Below, piece after piece: positions 28,913 through 37,413 of a stretch of DNA of 64,000 nt. The position numbers and the translations under genes were made by a program. How positions within the stretch are numbered: position 1 is the first letter of the stretch; each line of letters begins with the position of its first letter. The notes under the pieces are model-generated. The model made no database searches. It was not told where the DNA came from and worked only from the letters and a program-made list of their open reading frames with translations. Source of the stretch: JADJGC01 sp964576925 (GTDB taxonomy: Bacteria; Zixibacteria; MSB-5A5; CAIYYT01). The stretch covers positions 62,001 to 126,000 of the forward strand of contig CAZNWJ010000006.1 in the NCBI GenBank assembly GCA_964576925.1. The letters are read 5' to 3'.

Positions 28913-31237
28913 ATGAGCAACCAGAAGCGCGTCTTGATAGACGCCCTTTCTGCATTCTGCCTGGTATTCTTCGTTGTCCTTGCTTGCCCTGGACGGGCGA
29001 ATGCAACAACCTACCACGTTAAGCGGACCGGTAACGACAGCAATCCAGGGACTTCCGCGCTGCCCTGGCGGACGATTCCCAAGGCCTGTTCGACGGCAGT
29101 CGCCGGCGACACTGTTCTGATCTATCCCGGGTTCTATCCCTCTACAGAGTATACCCAAGTGAGCGTGATGTTTCCGGAGGAAGGTGGTTCGGGCAACCCA
29201 ACCTACAGGCAGATTCTCGTGCCGCTGAACGACGGGACTCCGTCGCGGCCGATTGTCTTCAAGGGAACCGGCGGCGCGCGCCCCTACATTCAGGGTGATA
29301 ATGTGAACCTGCCCACACCGGCCTACCCGAGCAATTATAACGTGGTCACCGCCAATCTCTCCTGGTCAAGCTGCGTGCATCTGGATAGCCTCCATTTTGC
29401 GAACAGCAACATGGCCGGAATCGAAGTTAATGGCTACGGTCATCGTATCACAAATTGCGTGATTGACTCGGTATGGGAACCCGACAATGTTGGACTGGAC
29501 AATTCCGGTGGAATCCAGAACTACGTGGCGGATGTCAACGGCACCAGCCAGGGTGACCGGCTTGTGATTCGGAACAACATTATCCGCAACATCGGCATCA
29601 TGCAATTCGGCCAAGGCAATGAGAACAACTCGAACGGCATTGGACTCTACCAAGGTGACACGGTGGAGATTGTCGGGAATCATATTTACCATATCTCGGC
29701 CGGAGCGGTAAAGTTCAAAGGATTGGCGGGGACGGGCGGACGCCATGTGCGCGTCGATAGCAACCTTGTCCATGATTGTTTCTTTGGTCTGGATCTGGGA
29801 AACACTGGCGAGGACATGGACTCCGTGATCTGCCGATTTAACATCATCTATGACTTGCTGGCGTCGTCTGGTGCAACCGAGCAGGACTGGGTCATCGCTA
29901 TCGGCTGCAACCTCTTTTCGGGCAATTCGGCACCGAATCATGGCGTCTGGATCTACAATAACACAATTGACCTGAATAACCCCAACTCGCTACAAGGTGC
30001 GCAGGGTCTCTTACCGGCGCAGTACAACAGCGGGTCCGAAATGTGGTTCTTTAACAACATCATCTGGGATCATCAGCAAGACATCTCTTGGAAAGCAGTG
30101 CACTTCTGGCAGCCCCCCGTCTTTTTCTATTCCAACTACAACTACTTCGTAACGGCGAACCCGACTACGCGACAGCTATTCCGTTATCAAGGCACTAACT
30201 ACACACTGAGTGGTTGGCGGGCGGCCACTTCAATCGCGAACGTCGCCGGTCAGGACTCTAACTCTATAGTTACATCAACCGTCCCGTTCGTGAACGGAGC
30301 CAGCCACGATTATCGACTCCAGGTAGGCTCGCCGGCATTGACCGCTGGTCGGGGCGGAGTGTTTCCCACCTACGTTGGTGCATTGGGTCAGGGCTCTGGC
30401 GGAGTCGATTCCACAGTCAGTATTCTTGCGGCGTCTGCTGTTACCGAGGGCTCAAACCTGATTTTTCCCGTGTTGGCGGGTGCTAGCCTCGGATCGCCGC
30501 GCACCATAACATTTAGCACATCTGATGGAACTGCCGTCTCTCCTGGAGACTTCACGGCGGTGACAAATGGGCAAACGACGATACCGGGCGGCTCTTCCAG
30601 CGGTTCGATTGTGATTCAGACAATCGACGATTCCGAGGTGGAATCAACCGAAAACCTCTCAGTAACGATAACCGCGGTCAGTATCGGCGCGATTGCGGTC
30701 TCCAGCGCGGTCGGCTCTATCGATGACAACGACATTCCGCCACGGACGTTGATCGCATTCCAAGAATTGCCGGGGCACAGCGTCGGTGTCAGCGGTACCT
30801 ACCCCGGTTATACAATAGCGCCGATTGCCGACACGGTCATCGATCCCAACGGCAATGAAGCGACTACCTGGGCGTCCGACGAGAGCAATACATCACCGCA
30901 CTGGGTTGAACTGGTATTCGGGCAGCAGCTGCCCATCAACGGTATCACCATCCATTGGGCATATAACTCCGGGTCATCGAGTTTCATGGAATCGCAACAA
31001 TTTCGAGTTCAACGTTGGAGCGGCTCGGCATACATCGACGTGGCAACGGTGAACAACACCTCCCAAGACGCCACGAGCGATGTTTCGTTTGCCCCGGCTA
31101 CTACCGATCGGGTACGCATCTATCAGCCAGCCGCGCAAGGGCCCGCCAACTACAGCGCAATCATGTGGCTGACCGAGATCCAGGTCTGGGGTCCTCAAGA
31201 TACGATTCCGCCTGCCGCCGTTGAAGACTTGCACTGA
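28913..31237 (+). CDS. Secreted right-handed beta-helix protein with Calx-beta and discoidin-like domains
   Basis: 774 residues. The signal peptide ends GRANA. Then comes a right-handed parallel beta-helix (about 35-480) starting TYHVKRTGNDSNPGT, the DUF1565/pectate-lyase-like opening, with many Asn-rich coils. A Calx-beta domain follows (about 505-610: VTEGSNLIFPV ... IDDSEVESTENLSVTI), then an F5/8 type C-like domain to the end. The protein stops in DTIPPAAVEDLH, the linker that in related proteins leads into an FN3 domain, so the C-terminus looks truncated. A full-length paralogue lies at 59472-61799. AAGGAG at 28902 sets the start. The role is probably surface polysaccharide binding or modification. 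No catalytic residues can be assigned. Confidence 0.8.
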   Translation: MSNQKRVLIDALSAFCLVFFVVLACPGRANATTYHVKRTGNDSNPGTSALPWRTIPKACSTAVAGDTVLIYPGFYPSTEYTQVSVMFPEEGGSGNPTYRQILVPLNDGTPSRPIVFKGTGGARPYIQGDNVNLPTPAYPSNYNVVTANLSWSSCVHLDSLHFANSNMAGIEVNGYGHRITNCVIDSVWEPDNVGLDNSGGIQNYVADVNGTSQGDRLVIRNNIIRNIGIMQFGQGNENNSNGIGLYQGDTVEIVGNHIYHISAGAVKFKGLAGTGGRHVRVDSNLVHDCFFGLDLGNTGEDMDSVICRFNIIYDLLASSGATEQDWVIAIGCNLFSGNSAPNHGVWIYNNTIDLNNPNSLQGAQGLLPAQYNSGSEMWFFNNIIWDHQQDISWKAVHFWQPPVFFYSNYNYFVTANPTTRQLFRYQGTNYTLSGWRAATSIANVAGQDSNSIVTSTVPFVNGASHDYRLQVGSPALTAGRGGVFPTYVGALGQGSGGVDSTVSILAASAVTEGSNLIFPVLAGASLGSPRTITFSTSDGTAVSPGDFTAVTNGQTTIPGGSSSGSIVIQTIDDSEVESTENLSVTITAVSIGAIAVSSAVGSIDDNDIPPRTLIAFQELPGHSVGVSGTYPGYTIAPIADTVIDPNGNEATTWASDESNTSPHWVELVFGQQLPINGITIHWAYNSGSSSFMESQQFRVQRWSGSAYIDVATVNNTSQDATSDVSFAPATTDRVRIYQPAAQGPANYSAIMWLTEIQVWGPQDTIPPAAVEDLH

Positions 31238-31568
31238 AACCGGTTGATGCGCAGGAGAGAATTTCGTCGATACGGATAGGCCGCATCGGGCCGATTTCTT
31301 CATTGCCGCCGGGGTTCTCGCTTGCCAAGATTTCAGATCAAGCCACCCGGCCGGTCAGTCTACAAGTGGCTTTGCTCGCTTAGAACTTCAAGATCTTCGT
31401 TTCGTCAGCCCGTAGATCTATTCCAGGATCGATCTAAATTCGTCTCAGGGGCATTGTCCAATAATGTAAAATGTGTCCACATAGCCATAAATATTGATTG
31501 CCATTATTCGAAAAAAACGCTAAACTTCCAGAAAGTACTCTTGGAAAAACCAAACCAGATTCTCGGTT
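31238..31568. other. Gene-free interval before the asparagine-synthase-like gene
   Basis: About 330 bp, AT-rich in its second half. No clear terminator or consensus promoter was found. The start at 31569 lacks a Shine-Dalgarno site. Confidence 0.4.
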
Positions 31569-33356
31569 ATGCTTGTTTTGCCGGACGGCGTCTCTGATGA
31601 TGCTTCAACCCTATTTAAGACAGTAGCACCGAGGACGATCACTGCAACTTGCTCGAACACTCGCTTGGTGAAACGAACGTCCCCGCAGCGCTTGGAAATC
31701 TATTCTATTGGAACCTCGGCGTTCGACAAGGAGGTCAGCAGTGCCATTGCTGACGAGAGGACCTTCATCAGGGACGGTTTCGTCGGACTGGAGTTCGAGA
31801 ATCCAGGATCACTCGTGCTATACGATCAGAAGACGAAGACCACCTTCGCTTTCGCCGACATCACCGGAATCTTCCCCTTGTTTTGGTCCATCCACCACGG
31901 GCGCATCTGCATCGGCTCCAGCTTGTCCGAGCTTGGCGAAAATCTTTCCCCGGCAACTGACGACGTGGGAGTTATTGAGTTCTTGCAGGATGGCTACTGC
32001 GTCGGGGCGCGCACAGTGTACAAGGGCGTCCAGAGGCTACGACCGGGTGAGGCCCTGAGATTCGTTGCAGCCACCCAGCGGGTGTCGTCATGCGACCAGA
32101 GCCCACTGTGGTCGCAGGCCCAATCCCACTTAGGCCGCAAGAAACTCCTCGACTCGGCAGTCGACATGCTTCGTCACTCATGCGAGGAAATGCGAAACAC
32201 GATGCTCATGATGTCGGGTGGCTGGGATTCACGCACTCTTTTGGCCGGGGCGCTCTCAACGCCTGTGGGTCGAAGCCTCAGTCTGTACTTCCATGGAGAT
32301 ACGCGCAGCCGGGAGGCCCGAATTGCCAAAGAGATTGCTGAAATTGAATCGCTGCCGATAACATTGGCGCCGATCGACCCCTCTTCGTTCTCCGCCGGAT
32401 TCGTTGAAGAGAGCTTCAAGCGCTATGAAAATGTGGTCTTTCCGCACTGGCATCGAGCGGCCTTAGCTTCGACCGAAATCGGTAGTCAGGTTCAATCTGT
32501 CACAGCCGGGATTCTCGGCGAGATTCTTGGCGGCCACTATGGGCCACCGTTCCTGCATCCAGGTTTCAGGAAAATCGCCTCCACACTCTGGTATCTAACC
32601 GGTGCGCGGTTCTTCAAGTCCCTCGAGCCCGTGAAGGAGTCGACCCGCTCCGATGCTGCTATGAGACTGCTTGGTCAACCTGTGTACCCAAAATACTGGT
32701 GCATCGGGGACGATAAATGGCAATCGAGATTCACGCGAATTCACGAGGGAGTGAACGAAGACATCGTGAATTCAGTTAACAGGTACTTGCAACGCGGCAT
32801 CTCGACTCAGGAAGGCCTTGTAGAGGCTTTTATCACCGAGCAAAGGGGTAGTCAGTATGTAGCTGCGCAGTTGCGGAGTGCGGCCACGCTTAAGCCCCCC
32901 GTCATACCGTTCGCCCAGCGGAGCTTTCTGACGTTCGCGTGTTCAGTGCCGTTTGCGCTTAAGGCGAACAATTCCCTAAATCGGGCACTGATTCAAAAGC
33001 TTCATCCTGAGCTTCTGAAGTTCTCTACCGCTGCTGTCCTCTGCCGGACCAGCCGGCCGATCGTTTGCCAAGAGTCCACTCGAGCCCTCCGAAAGATTCT
33101 GGTAGACGGCGGCTGGAAGATTCGCAAGCTGACCAACGGAAGAGTGCCAGCCTACCGCTGGGGCTGGGTCAATTTCCAGTTCCTACAAGATTCCGATGCT
33201 CTCCTTGGAGTAGCCGAGAGCCTAAGATCCTCGCTTTGGGATAAGGCGGCAATTCAAGCAAGAATAAAAGAGAACGTCTTCCGAAGCTACCACGTTTTGA
33301 ACGACATGCTCATGAAGGTCAAGACCTTGGATCTCTTGGGAGTGGATCAGAACTGA
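31569..33356 (+). CDS. Asparagine-synthase-like amidotransferase/ligase
   Basis: 595 residues. The C-terminal half has the ATP pyrophosphatase P-loop MMSGGWDSRTLLAGA (SGGxDS, near 215-225) of asparagine synthase B-type enzymes. The N-terminal half keeps the fold (GFVGLEFENPGSLVLYDQKT; SIHHGRICIGSSLSEL) but lacks the N-terminal catalytic Cys of a working glutaminase, so it may use ammonia or another acceptor, or act as a beta-lactam-synthetase/lasso-type ligase. Such proteins are common in polysaccharide gene clusters and may amidate sugar acids. It lies in the 5.1-kb segment between the two tRNA-Leu repeats, with the beta-helix gene. The substrate is unknown. Confidence 0.75.
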   Translation: MLVLPDGVSDDASTLFKTVAPRTITATCSNTRLVKRTSPQRLEIYSIGTSAFDKEVSSAIADERTFIRDGFVGLEFENPGSLVLYDQKTKTTFAFADITGIFPLFWSIHHGRICIGSSLSELGENLSPATDDVGVIEFLQDGYCVGARTVYKGVQRLRPGEALRFVAATQRVSSCDQSPLWSQAQSHLGRKKLLDSAVDMLRHSCEEMRNTMLMMSGGWDSRTLLAGALSTPVGRSLSLYFHGDTRSREARIAKEIAEIESLPITLAPIDPSSFSAGFVEESFKRYENVVFPHWHRAALASTEIGSQVQSVTAGILGEILGGHYGPPFLHPGFRKIASTLWYLTGARFFKSLEPVKESTRSDAAMRLLGQPVYPKYWCIGDDKWQSRFTRIHEGVNEDIVNSVNRYLQRGISTQEGLVEAFITEQRGSQYVAAQLRSAATLKPPVIPFAQRSFLTFACSVPFALKANNSLNRALIQKLHPELLKFSTAAVLCRTSRPIVCQESTRALRKILVDGGWKIRKLTNGRVPAYRWGWVNFQFLQDSDALLGVAESLRSSLWDKAAIQARIKENVFRSYHVLNDMLMKVKTLDLLGVDQN

Positions 33357-33671
33357 CAACGCCCATCTCCGATGCACCGGCTATCCAGGAGTTCGCGAAC
33401 GTGGGGCCGTTGTCACATACTCACTTGTCAGCGCGTTTGTGATCTAGTTTCTACACCGAATCCAGTATGCCAGCTGCCAAGTAGCCATCTCAATGCAGCT
33501 ATCTCATTGAATCACGACACCCGTGCCGGTTCGATTCCGGCCTCCGGCAGATGATCCTTTGCAGAAAATGTGTCTTCCAAGGCGGCTTCGAAAGCCAAAG
33601 CTCTCTTGTTGACTTCCAAGTAGACGATTATTACCATGTTTTTGTGAAGATTGCTTACGAGAGGATCACCA
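33357..33671. other. Gene-free interval containing the right attachment repeat
   Basis: About 315 bp with no gene. It holds the right copy of the 35-bp tRNA repeat (33515-33549). The chromosome-like sequence resumes after it with the cysteine desulfurase. Confidence 0.6.
33515..33549 (+). repeat. Attachment-type direct repeat, right copy (tRNA-Leu 3' end)
   Basis: An identical 35-bp copy of 28379-28413. The flanks differ (GAATCA on the left here, GGGTGG there), and there is no tRNA 5' half, so this is a displaced tRNA end rather than a tRNA gene. Confidence 0.92.
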
Positions 33672-34853
33672 GTGAATAAGCTAATCTATCTGGACAACGG
33701 CGCCACAACCTTCCCAAAACCGGAACCGGTCTATCAGGCAATGGACCAATTCTATCGCCGGTATGGGGTTAATCCGGGTCGTTCAGGTTACGACCTCTGC
33801 ATCGTCGCCGGGGAAATCGTGGAGGAGACCCGCAAGCTGCTCTGCCGCCACTTTAATGGCGACGACCCCAATCGAGTCGTCTTCGGCTACAATGCCACCG
33901 ATGCACTCAACCTGGCATTGTTCGGGCTCCTTCAAGAGGGCGATCACGCAATTTCAACAACTCTCGAACACAATTCGGTGCTGCGACCGCTTTTTCATCT
34001 CCAGCGCGATCACGGCGTCGCTGTCGATTTGATCGCAGCCGACTCCAAAGGCTTCGTCGACCCGGACGAGATCGCCCGCCACTTTCGCGCCAATACCAAA
34101 CTAGTCGTTGTCAACCATGGCTCCAATGTGATCGGAACAGCCCAGCCGATCCACGAGATTGGTCGACTCTGTCGTGAACGCGATATACTCTTCGTGATCG
34201 ATGCCTCTCAGACAGCCGGAAAACTGCCGATCGACACCAAGGCTGACTGCATCGATGTCGTCGCCTTCACCGGCCACAAATCGCTGATGGGACCAATGGG
34301 GGTAGGCGGGTTATACGTCGGCGAACGGGCGGAGATCAGGCACACCCGCGCCGGCGGAACGGGCGTTCGCTCGGCGATTCGTTCGCATCTTGACGAGTAC
34401 CCCTATCGCCTCGAATACGGTACACCGAACCTCCCCGGTATCGCCGGGCTCAATGCCGGACTGAAGTGGTTGGAGCAGCAGGGAATCGAGCAAATTCACA
34501 AGCGCGAGATGGCGCTGATGACCATGCTTCGCGACGGACTGAGAGACCTTGAGGGAGTCAGGCTGTACTGCCAGGATGACCTGACCAATCACATTGGCGT
34601 GATGTCTTTCAATGTCGAAGGTCTCGAAGCTGCCGATACCGGCACGATGCTCGACGTCGACTACGAGATCGCCTGCCGCACCGGCTTGCATTGCGCACCG
34701 CTGGTTCACGAACTGATCGGTACCGATAAGATCCACGGTGCCGTCCGCTTCGGACTCGGTCCCTTCAATACCGAGGGAGAAATTGCACGGGCGATTGCTG
34801 CGGTTGGAGAGATCGCGTTCAGCCGGCGCGCCGCCGGCGTTGCAGGGACTTAG
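33672..34853 (+). CDS. Cysteine desulfurase family protein (class V aminotransferase)
   Basis: 393 residues from GTG 33672, set by GAGAGGA 7 bases upstream (the frame is open from 33651). The PLP fold is clear: YLDNGATTFPKP at the start, HNSVLRP, the PLP lysine in FTGHKSLMGPMG and the active-site Cys in CRTGLHCAPLVH. Members of this subfamily (CsdA/IscS-like) release sulfur from cysteine for Fe-S clusters, thiolation or sulfur transfer. It is convergent with the dsrK-like gene, only 5 bp apart. The neighbouring DsrC-type operon suggests a link to sulfur carrier metabolism, but they are on opposite strands. Confidence 0.85.
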   Translation: MNKLIYLDNGATTFPKPEPVYQAMDQFYRRYGVNPGRSGYDLCIVAGEIVEETRKLLCRHFNGDDPNRVVFGYNATDALNLALFGLLQEGDHAISTTLEHNSVLRPLFHLQRDHGVAVDLIAADSKGFVDPDEIARHFRANTKLVVVNHGSNVIGTAQPIHEIGRLCRERDILFVIDASQTAGKLPIDTKADCIDVVAFTGHKSLMGPMGVGGLYVGERAEIRHTRAGGTGVRSAIRSHLDEYPYRLEYGTPNLPGIAGLNAGLKWLEQQGIEQIHKREMALMTMLRDGLRDLEGVRLYCQDDLTNHIGVMSFNVEGLEAADTGTMLDVDYEIACRTGLHCAPLVHELIGTDKIHGAVRFGLGPFNTEGEIARAIAAVGEIAFSRRAAGVAGT

Positions 34854-34858
34854 GCCAT

Positions 34859-36196
34859 CTATTTGATTGTAGGGCTATCCCCGATGACGATCGCGTCCGC
34901 GACGATCTCGCAGACCGTCTTGATCTCAACCCCCAGTTTGTATTCCCGGTTGAGTTCACTGAGTTGATCGACGCAGTTGTGGCACGGCGTCGCCACGATT
35001 TTGGCTCCCGTTTTCTTGATTTGTTCAGCCTTGATCTTGCCTACAGCGAGACGGCGTTTGGCATAGCGCGTCATCGAGAGTTGTCCGCCGCCACCGCCAC
35101 AGCAGAAATTCTGTGCGCGATTCGGCGTCATCTCGACGAAGTCGCTCACGGCCTGACGAAGGATAACTCGCTGCTCTTCGATAATCCCGCCAAGGCGCAC
35201 CAGATTACACGGATCGTGAACGGTTACGCGCTTAGTGACATGATTGCGATCGAGTTTGATGCGCCCCTCCTCAATGTAGTTCTTAACTAGTTCCAGCACG
35301 CTGATGACCTTCATCTCCGGGCGTTTCGCCAGCCATTGCGGCGCTTCCCAGCGGGAAGAATTGAAACCGTGGCCGCATTCGCCCAGTACCAGGATCCGGC
35401 AGCCAAGCTTGAGCGCCGTCGCGTACAGGCGTTCGGAAAGAACTCCGCCAACTTCGTCATCGCCACTGAAGAGGGCGTAATTTGTGACATCGTAGTAGTC
35501 CTGCGAAAATGTCCAGCTTTCGCCGGCCAGGTGAAAGATCTTCGCAGTTGCCAGGAGCGAAAGCGGGAAGAATTTCACTTCGCGCGGGTTGAGCGCATAA
35601 AGGACGTTTGCCCCCTGCTTGTCGAGCGGGATCGTGGCGGTCGGATCACCAGTCTCCGTCCGCAATTCTTCGGTAAGCCACTCAACAGTATCCAACCATT
35701 CCGCCTTGGTGATACCCATGTTGTTGCCGGTATTGACGGCTGTATCAACCGTTGCCTGAAGCTCCGGCGGCACCAGCTTGGCGGACGCCAACGCGCTCCG
35801 GCCGAGCCGAATCAACTGGGAGATGTTGATGCCTGTCGAGCAATTGATTCCACAGCGGTTGCAAAGTGAACAGCGGCCGAAGAGGCAATCGATCCATTCA
35901 TCGACTGTCTGCCGATCCAGTATGTCGGACGGCTCGCTGCCGTTGCCCTTTCTTCGGCGGATCACCCGGGCTACCAGGTTCAGCTTGTAGGCCGGCACCG
36001 ATTGATACTCGGAGTCGGTGAGAAAATAATGACACGAGTCAGCGCACAAACCGCAGTGGACGCAGGTATTGGCATAAGCGGTTGCTGCGAAGTCGAGACG
36101 GGCCAATAGATCCGCTTCGAGTGCTCGCAGGTCATCTTGGTTGAGACCGGACAAGCGCGAACGGAAAGCGTCAACGGGGCAATAGTCTTCACTCAT
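34859..36196 (-). CDS. dsrK: DsrK/HdrD-like iron-sulfur protein with CCG domains
   Basis: 445 residues. Two 4Fe-4S sites lie near the N-terminus: Cys45/48/51/55 (CVHCGLCADSC) and Cys109/112/115/119 (CSLCNRCGINC). The C-terminal half has the cysteine-rich CCG repeats (VHDPCNLVRLGG; NFCCGGGGGQLSM; ATPCHNCVDQL) that hold the noncubane cluster of heterodisulfide reductases. DsrK oxidises or reduces DsrC disulfides. The start ATG 36196 overlaps the preceding membrane gene by 8 bp. It forms an operon with the dsrM-like and dsrC genes. Without dsrAB in view, the partner of DsrC cannot be fixed; the symbol is by family. Confidence 0.82.
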   Translation of the reverse strand: MSEDYCPVDAFRSRLSGLNQDDLRALEADLLARLDFAATAYANTCVHCGLCADSCHYFLTDSEYQSVPAYKLNLVARVIRRRKGNGSEPSDILDRQTVDEWIDCLFGRCSLCNRCGINCSTGINISQLIRLGRSALASAKLVPPELQATVDTAVNTGNNMGITKAEWLDTVEWLTEELRTETGDPTATIPLDKQGANVLYALNPREVKFFPLSLLATAKIFHLAGESWTFSQDYYDVTNYALFSGDDEVGGVLSERLYATALKLGCRILVLGECGHGFNSSRWEAPQWLAKRPEMKVISVLELVKNYIEEGRIKLDRNHVTKRVTVHDPCNLVRLGGIIEEQRVILRQAVSDFVEMTPNRAQNFCCGGGGGQLSMTRYAKRRLAVGKIKAEQIKKTGAKIVATPCHNCVDQLSELNREYKLGVEIKTVCEIVADAIVIGDSPTIK

Positions 36197-36836
36197 GACT
36201 GCTCTCTCCAATCTTGGAGGGCGCAATGACACCGCGATAGCCGTAGAATTTGCCGAACTGGAAGCGGCTGACGAAGAAGAACCAGCAGTGACGAATCTTG
36301 CCGAAGGGGACATAGACAAAGAGCGCAATCCAGGCGATGTACATTGCGTCAGCAAGATCGGTCAGCAGGTAGGTGACACAGATGATCAAGGTCGCGTTCA
36401 CCAGCAGGTTTGCAATATAGTCGTCGGGTGCACTGATTGCTCTCATGTAGGGAACCATCAAGCGTTTCAACAGCAGGCCCATTCCGCAGACGGCTGCGAG
36501 CAAGAGCAAACCAGCGCACAAAGTCCTGATATGAGACGGCAATTCAATCGCGGCAAGCTTGGTTCCGAGGACGAGCAGCGCTAAGGCAATTCCGACGTGA
36601 TAGGCGACTCCGGCCAGGTAGGTCGGCAAATGCTTGGCCGCGCTTTCCTTGGCCCAAGGGAGCATCCCGGTCGTAAACGCGTAGAGCACGGCCGGAGCAA
36701 CACGCCCCTGAGCGCTGGCCAGCATCGGGCGCTGTCCGAGAGCAAGTAGCCTCCGATGCTGAACTGCGAGGGCGATTACGCAGGCTAGTGCCGACGCCGG
36801 GACTGCTACCTCAAGAAGTACCATGTGAACAAGCAC
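36189..36836 (-). CDS. dsrM: DsrM/NarI-like membrane cytochrome b subunit
   Basis: 215 residues with about five membrane helices (VLLEVAVPASALACVIALAV; YLAGVAYHVGIALALLVLGT; LCAGLLLLAAVCGMGLLL; LLVNATLIICVTYLL; MYIAWIALFVYVPF). His residues near helix ends (YHVG; SHIR) could bind heme. This matches the NarI/DsrM-type quinone-linked subunits paired with DsrK/HdrD proteins. It lies between dsrC and dsrK-like genes, starting at GTG 36836 a few bases after the dsrC stop and overlapping dsrK by 8 bp. It probably links DsrC thiol chemistry to the quinone pool. The family call rests mainly on topology and context. Confidence 0.7.
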   Translation of the reverse strand: MLVHMVLLEVAVPASALACVIALAVQHRRLLALGQRPMLASAQGRVAPAVLYAFTTGMLPWAKESAAKHLPTYLAGVAYHVGIALALLVLGTKLAAIELPSHIRTLCAGLLLLAAVCGMGLLLKRLMVPYMRAISAPDDYIANLLVNATLIICVTYLLTDLADAMYIAWIALFVYVPFGKIRHCWFFFVSRFQFGKFYGYRGVIAPSKIGESSHE

Positions 36837-36842
36837 CTTGGC

Positions 36843-37178
36843 TTAAACACATCCATCCGGTTTGGGAAGTCCGGCAAGCTTGCAAGCGCCTTTGGCGGGT
36901 CCGGAAGGGAACAGCTCGTATATGCGCTTAAGCGGCAAGCCGGTCGTTTTGCAGATGGAACGCACCATCGGCGCCAGATTCGTCTGAAGGTAGTGCTGGC
37001 GGATGAAGTTGATTACGGCCCAGTGCTCGGCAGAGAGGCTCTCAAGCCCCTCCTCGGCTCGCGCGAGCGCAGCCGCAATCTCCTCCGTCCATTCTTCTGG
37101 ATGTTGCAGGAACCCTTCTTCGTTCAACACGAATGTCCGGCCCTCAATAGTGATTTCAGGCACTTCCGCATCCTCCAT
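36843..37178 (-). CDS. dsrC: DsrC-type sulfur carrier protein
   Basis: 111 residues with the DsrC/TusE fold: EITIEGRTFVLNEEGFLQHPEEWT, then the C-terminal arm GACKLAGLPKPDGCV. Both functional cysteines are present, Cys99 and Cys110, ten residues apart, as in true DsrC; TusE keeps only the last one. DsrC carries sulfur as a trisulfide between sulfite reductase and the DsrMK membrane complex. I chose ATG 37178 from the family; the frame extends upstream without a site. It heads the dsrC-dsrM-dsrK operon. No dsrAB is in the window, so the carrier may serve another sulfur pathway. Confidence 0.85.
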   Translation of the reverse strand: MEDAEVPEITIEGRTFVLNEEGFLQHPEEWTEEIAAALARAEEGLESLSAEHWAVINFIRQHYLQTNLAPMVRSICKTTGLPLKRIYELFPSGPAKGACKLAGLPKPDGCV

Positions 37179-37413
37179 TAGTTCAATCCAATACCCGACC
37201 AAGATAGACAAATTTAGCGATTTCAGGAAGTGATTTCGAATCAAGAAAGTTTCTTTCCTTGAAGAACTCAAGGCTGTCGTGGAGCATTGGTAATCCACAC
37301 GCGTTTAACAAGTTAACGGGAGTCCGACGACAATGTGACGAGCGCGTGCAGCGAACGGTGTGCGCTGTATCGATTCTTAAAGATTCACGGGAATCGCGAA
37401 CACCAAAACTCAC

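Noticed and set aside
33515..33549. Partial tRNA-like sequence as a second tRNA-Leu gene
   Set aside because: Only the 3' 35 bases are present; the anticodon arm and acceptor 5' strand are missing, so it is an attachment-site copy.
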